Shown here: piece after piece, positions 5,910 through 5,958 of the stretch
Layout: each line of letters begins with the position of its first letter
How positions within the stretch are numbered: position 1 is the first letter of the stretch
Translations under genes and position numbers: made by a program
Notes under the pieces: generated by a model
Database searches by the model: none
Told to the model about the DNA's origin: nothing
Seen by the model: only the letters and a program-made list of their open reading frames with translations
Assembly: GCA_021300075.1 (NCBI GenBank)
Contig: JAJTIB010000038.1
Coordinates: 1 to 5,958 of the forward strand
Origin: Rickettsiales bacterium
GTDB lineage: Bacteria > Pseudomonadota > Alphaproteobacteria > Rickettsiales > UBA3002
Direction: 5' to 3'
DNA length: 5,958 nt

Positions 5910-5958
5910 AACATCCGATGCATGATGTAAATATCCACCAGCCCGAACTGGGCGTGAC
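5906..5958 (-). CDS. C-terminal end of the gene upstream of nuoD (nuoC or an intercalated gene)
   Basis: One minus-strand frame enters from the window edge and reads HAQFGLVDIYIMHRML before a TGA at 5908-5906. That stop overlaps the nuoD ATG as ATGA, the same junction style used elsewhere in this operon, so this is probably the true end of the preceding gene. By gene order it should be nuoC, but these 16 residues do not look like the usual NuoC end, which has a FDFLSPWEG-type segment followed by a polar tail. It could be a divergent NuoC tail or a further inserted small gene. Too little is visible to decide. Confidence 0.5.
   Translation of the reverse strand, partial: HAQFGLVDIYIMHRML

Overview
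The window is a stretch of a complex I (NADH:ubiquinone oxidoreductase, nuo) operon read entirely from the minus strand, so transcription runs from high to low coordinates. Order along the mRNA: C-terminal end of an upstream gene (5906-5958), nuoD, an unrecognised 123-codon gene, nuoE, nuoF, a 61-bp palindromic repeat, a 64-codon membrane-protein gene, nuoG, and the first 37 codons of nuoH. No RNA gene, mobile element, CRISPR array, promoter or terminator is visible, and no plus-strand gene is convincing.

The source looks like an alphaproteobacterium. The NuoD-E-F-G proteins are close to the mitochondrial type: separate nuoC and nuoD rather than a nuoCD fusion (judged from the complete 392-aa NuoD), a NuoE with the C-terminal tail also found in mitochondrial NDUFV2, and a NuoG that has the N1b, N4 and N5 cluster ligands but not the extra N7 site of E. 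coli and Thermus. The order D-E-F-G-H is standard for the class. Sampled stretches of nuoD and nuoF are about 60-68% G+C. The repeat resembles the interspersed TGTCA...TGACA palindromes common in alphaproteobacterial genomes. The exact order or family cannot be settled from this window.

The genes are packed for coupled translation: ATGA four-base overlaps at 5906-5909, 4731-4734, 4363-4366 and 110-113, a 14-base nuoE/nuoF overlap, and a one-base gap before nuoG. The only real break is the 115 bp between nuoF and the 64-codon gene, and that is where the palindrome sits.

NuoE (N1a), NuoF (FMN, N3) and NuoG (N1b, N4, N5) form the NADH-oxidising arm. NuoD, with NuoC and NuoB, builds the quinone-reducing module, and NuoH is the membrane subunit completing the quinone tunnel.

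The parts not explained by standard complex I are the two AT-rich intercalated genes (about 41% and 37% G+C in sampled stretches), the repeat, and the unidentified C-terminus just upstream of nuoD. The small membrane protein has a transmembrane segment strikingly like the second one of FtsH, followed by a short coiled coil. These are the best candidates for lineage-specific assembly, accessory or regulatory factors of complex I.
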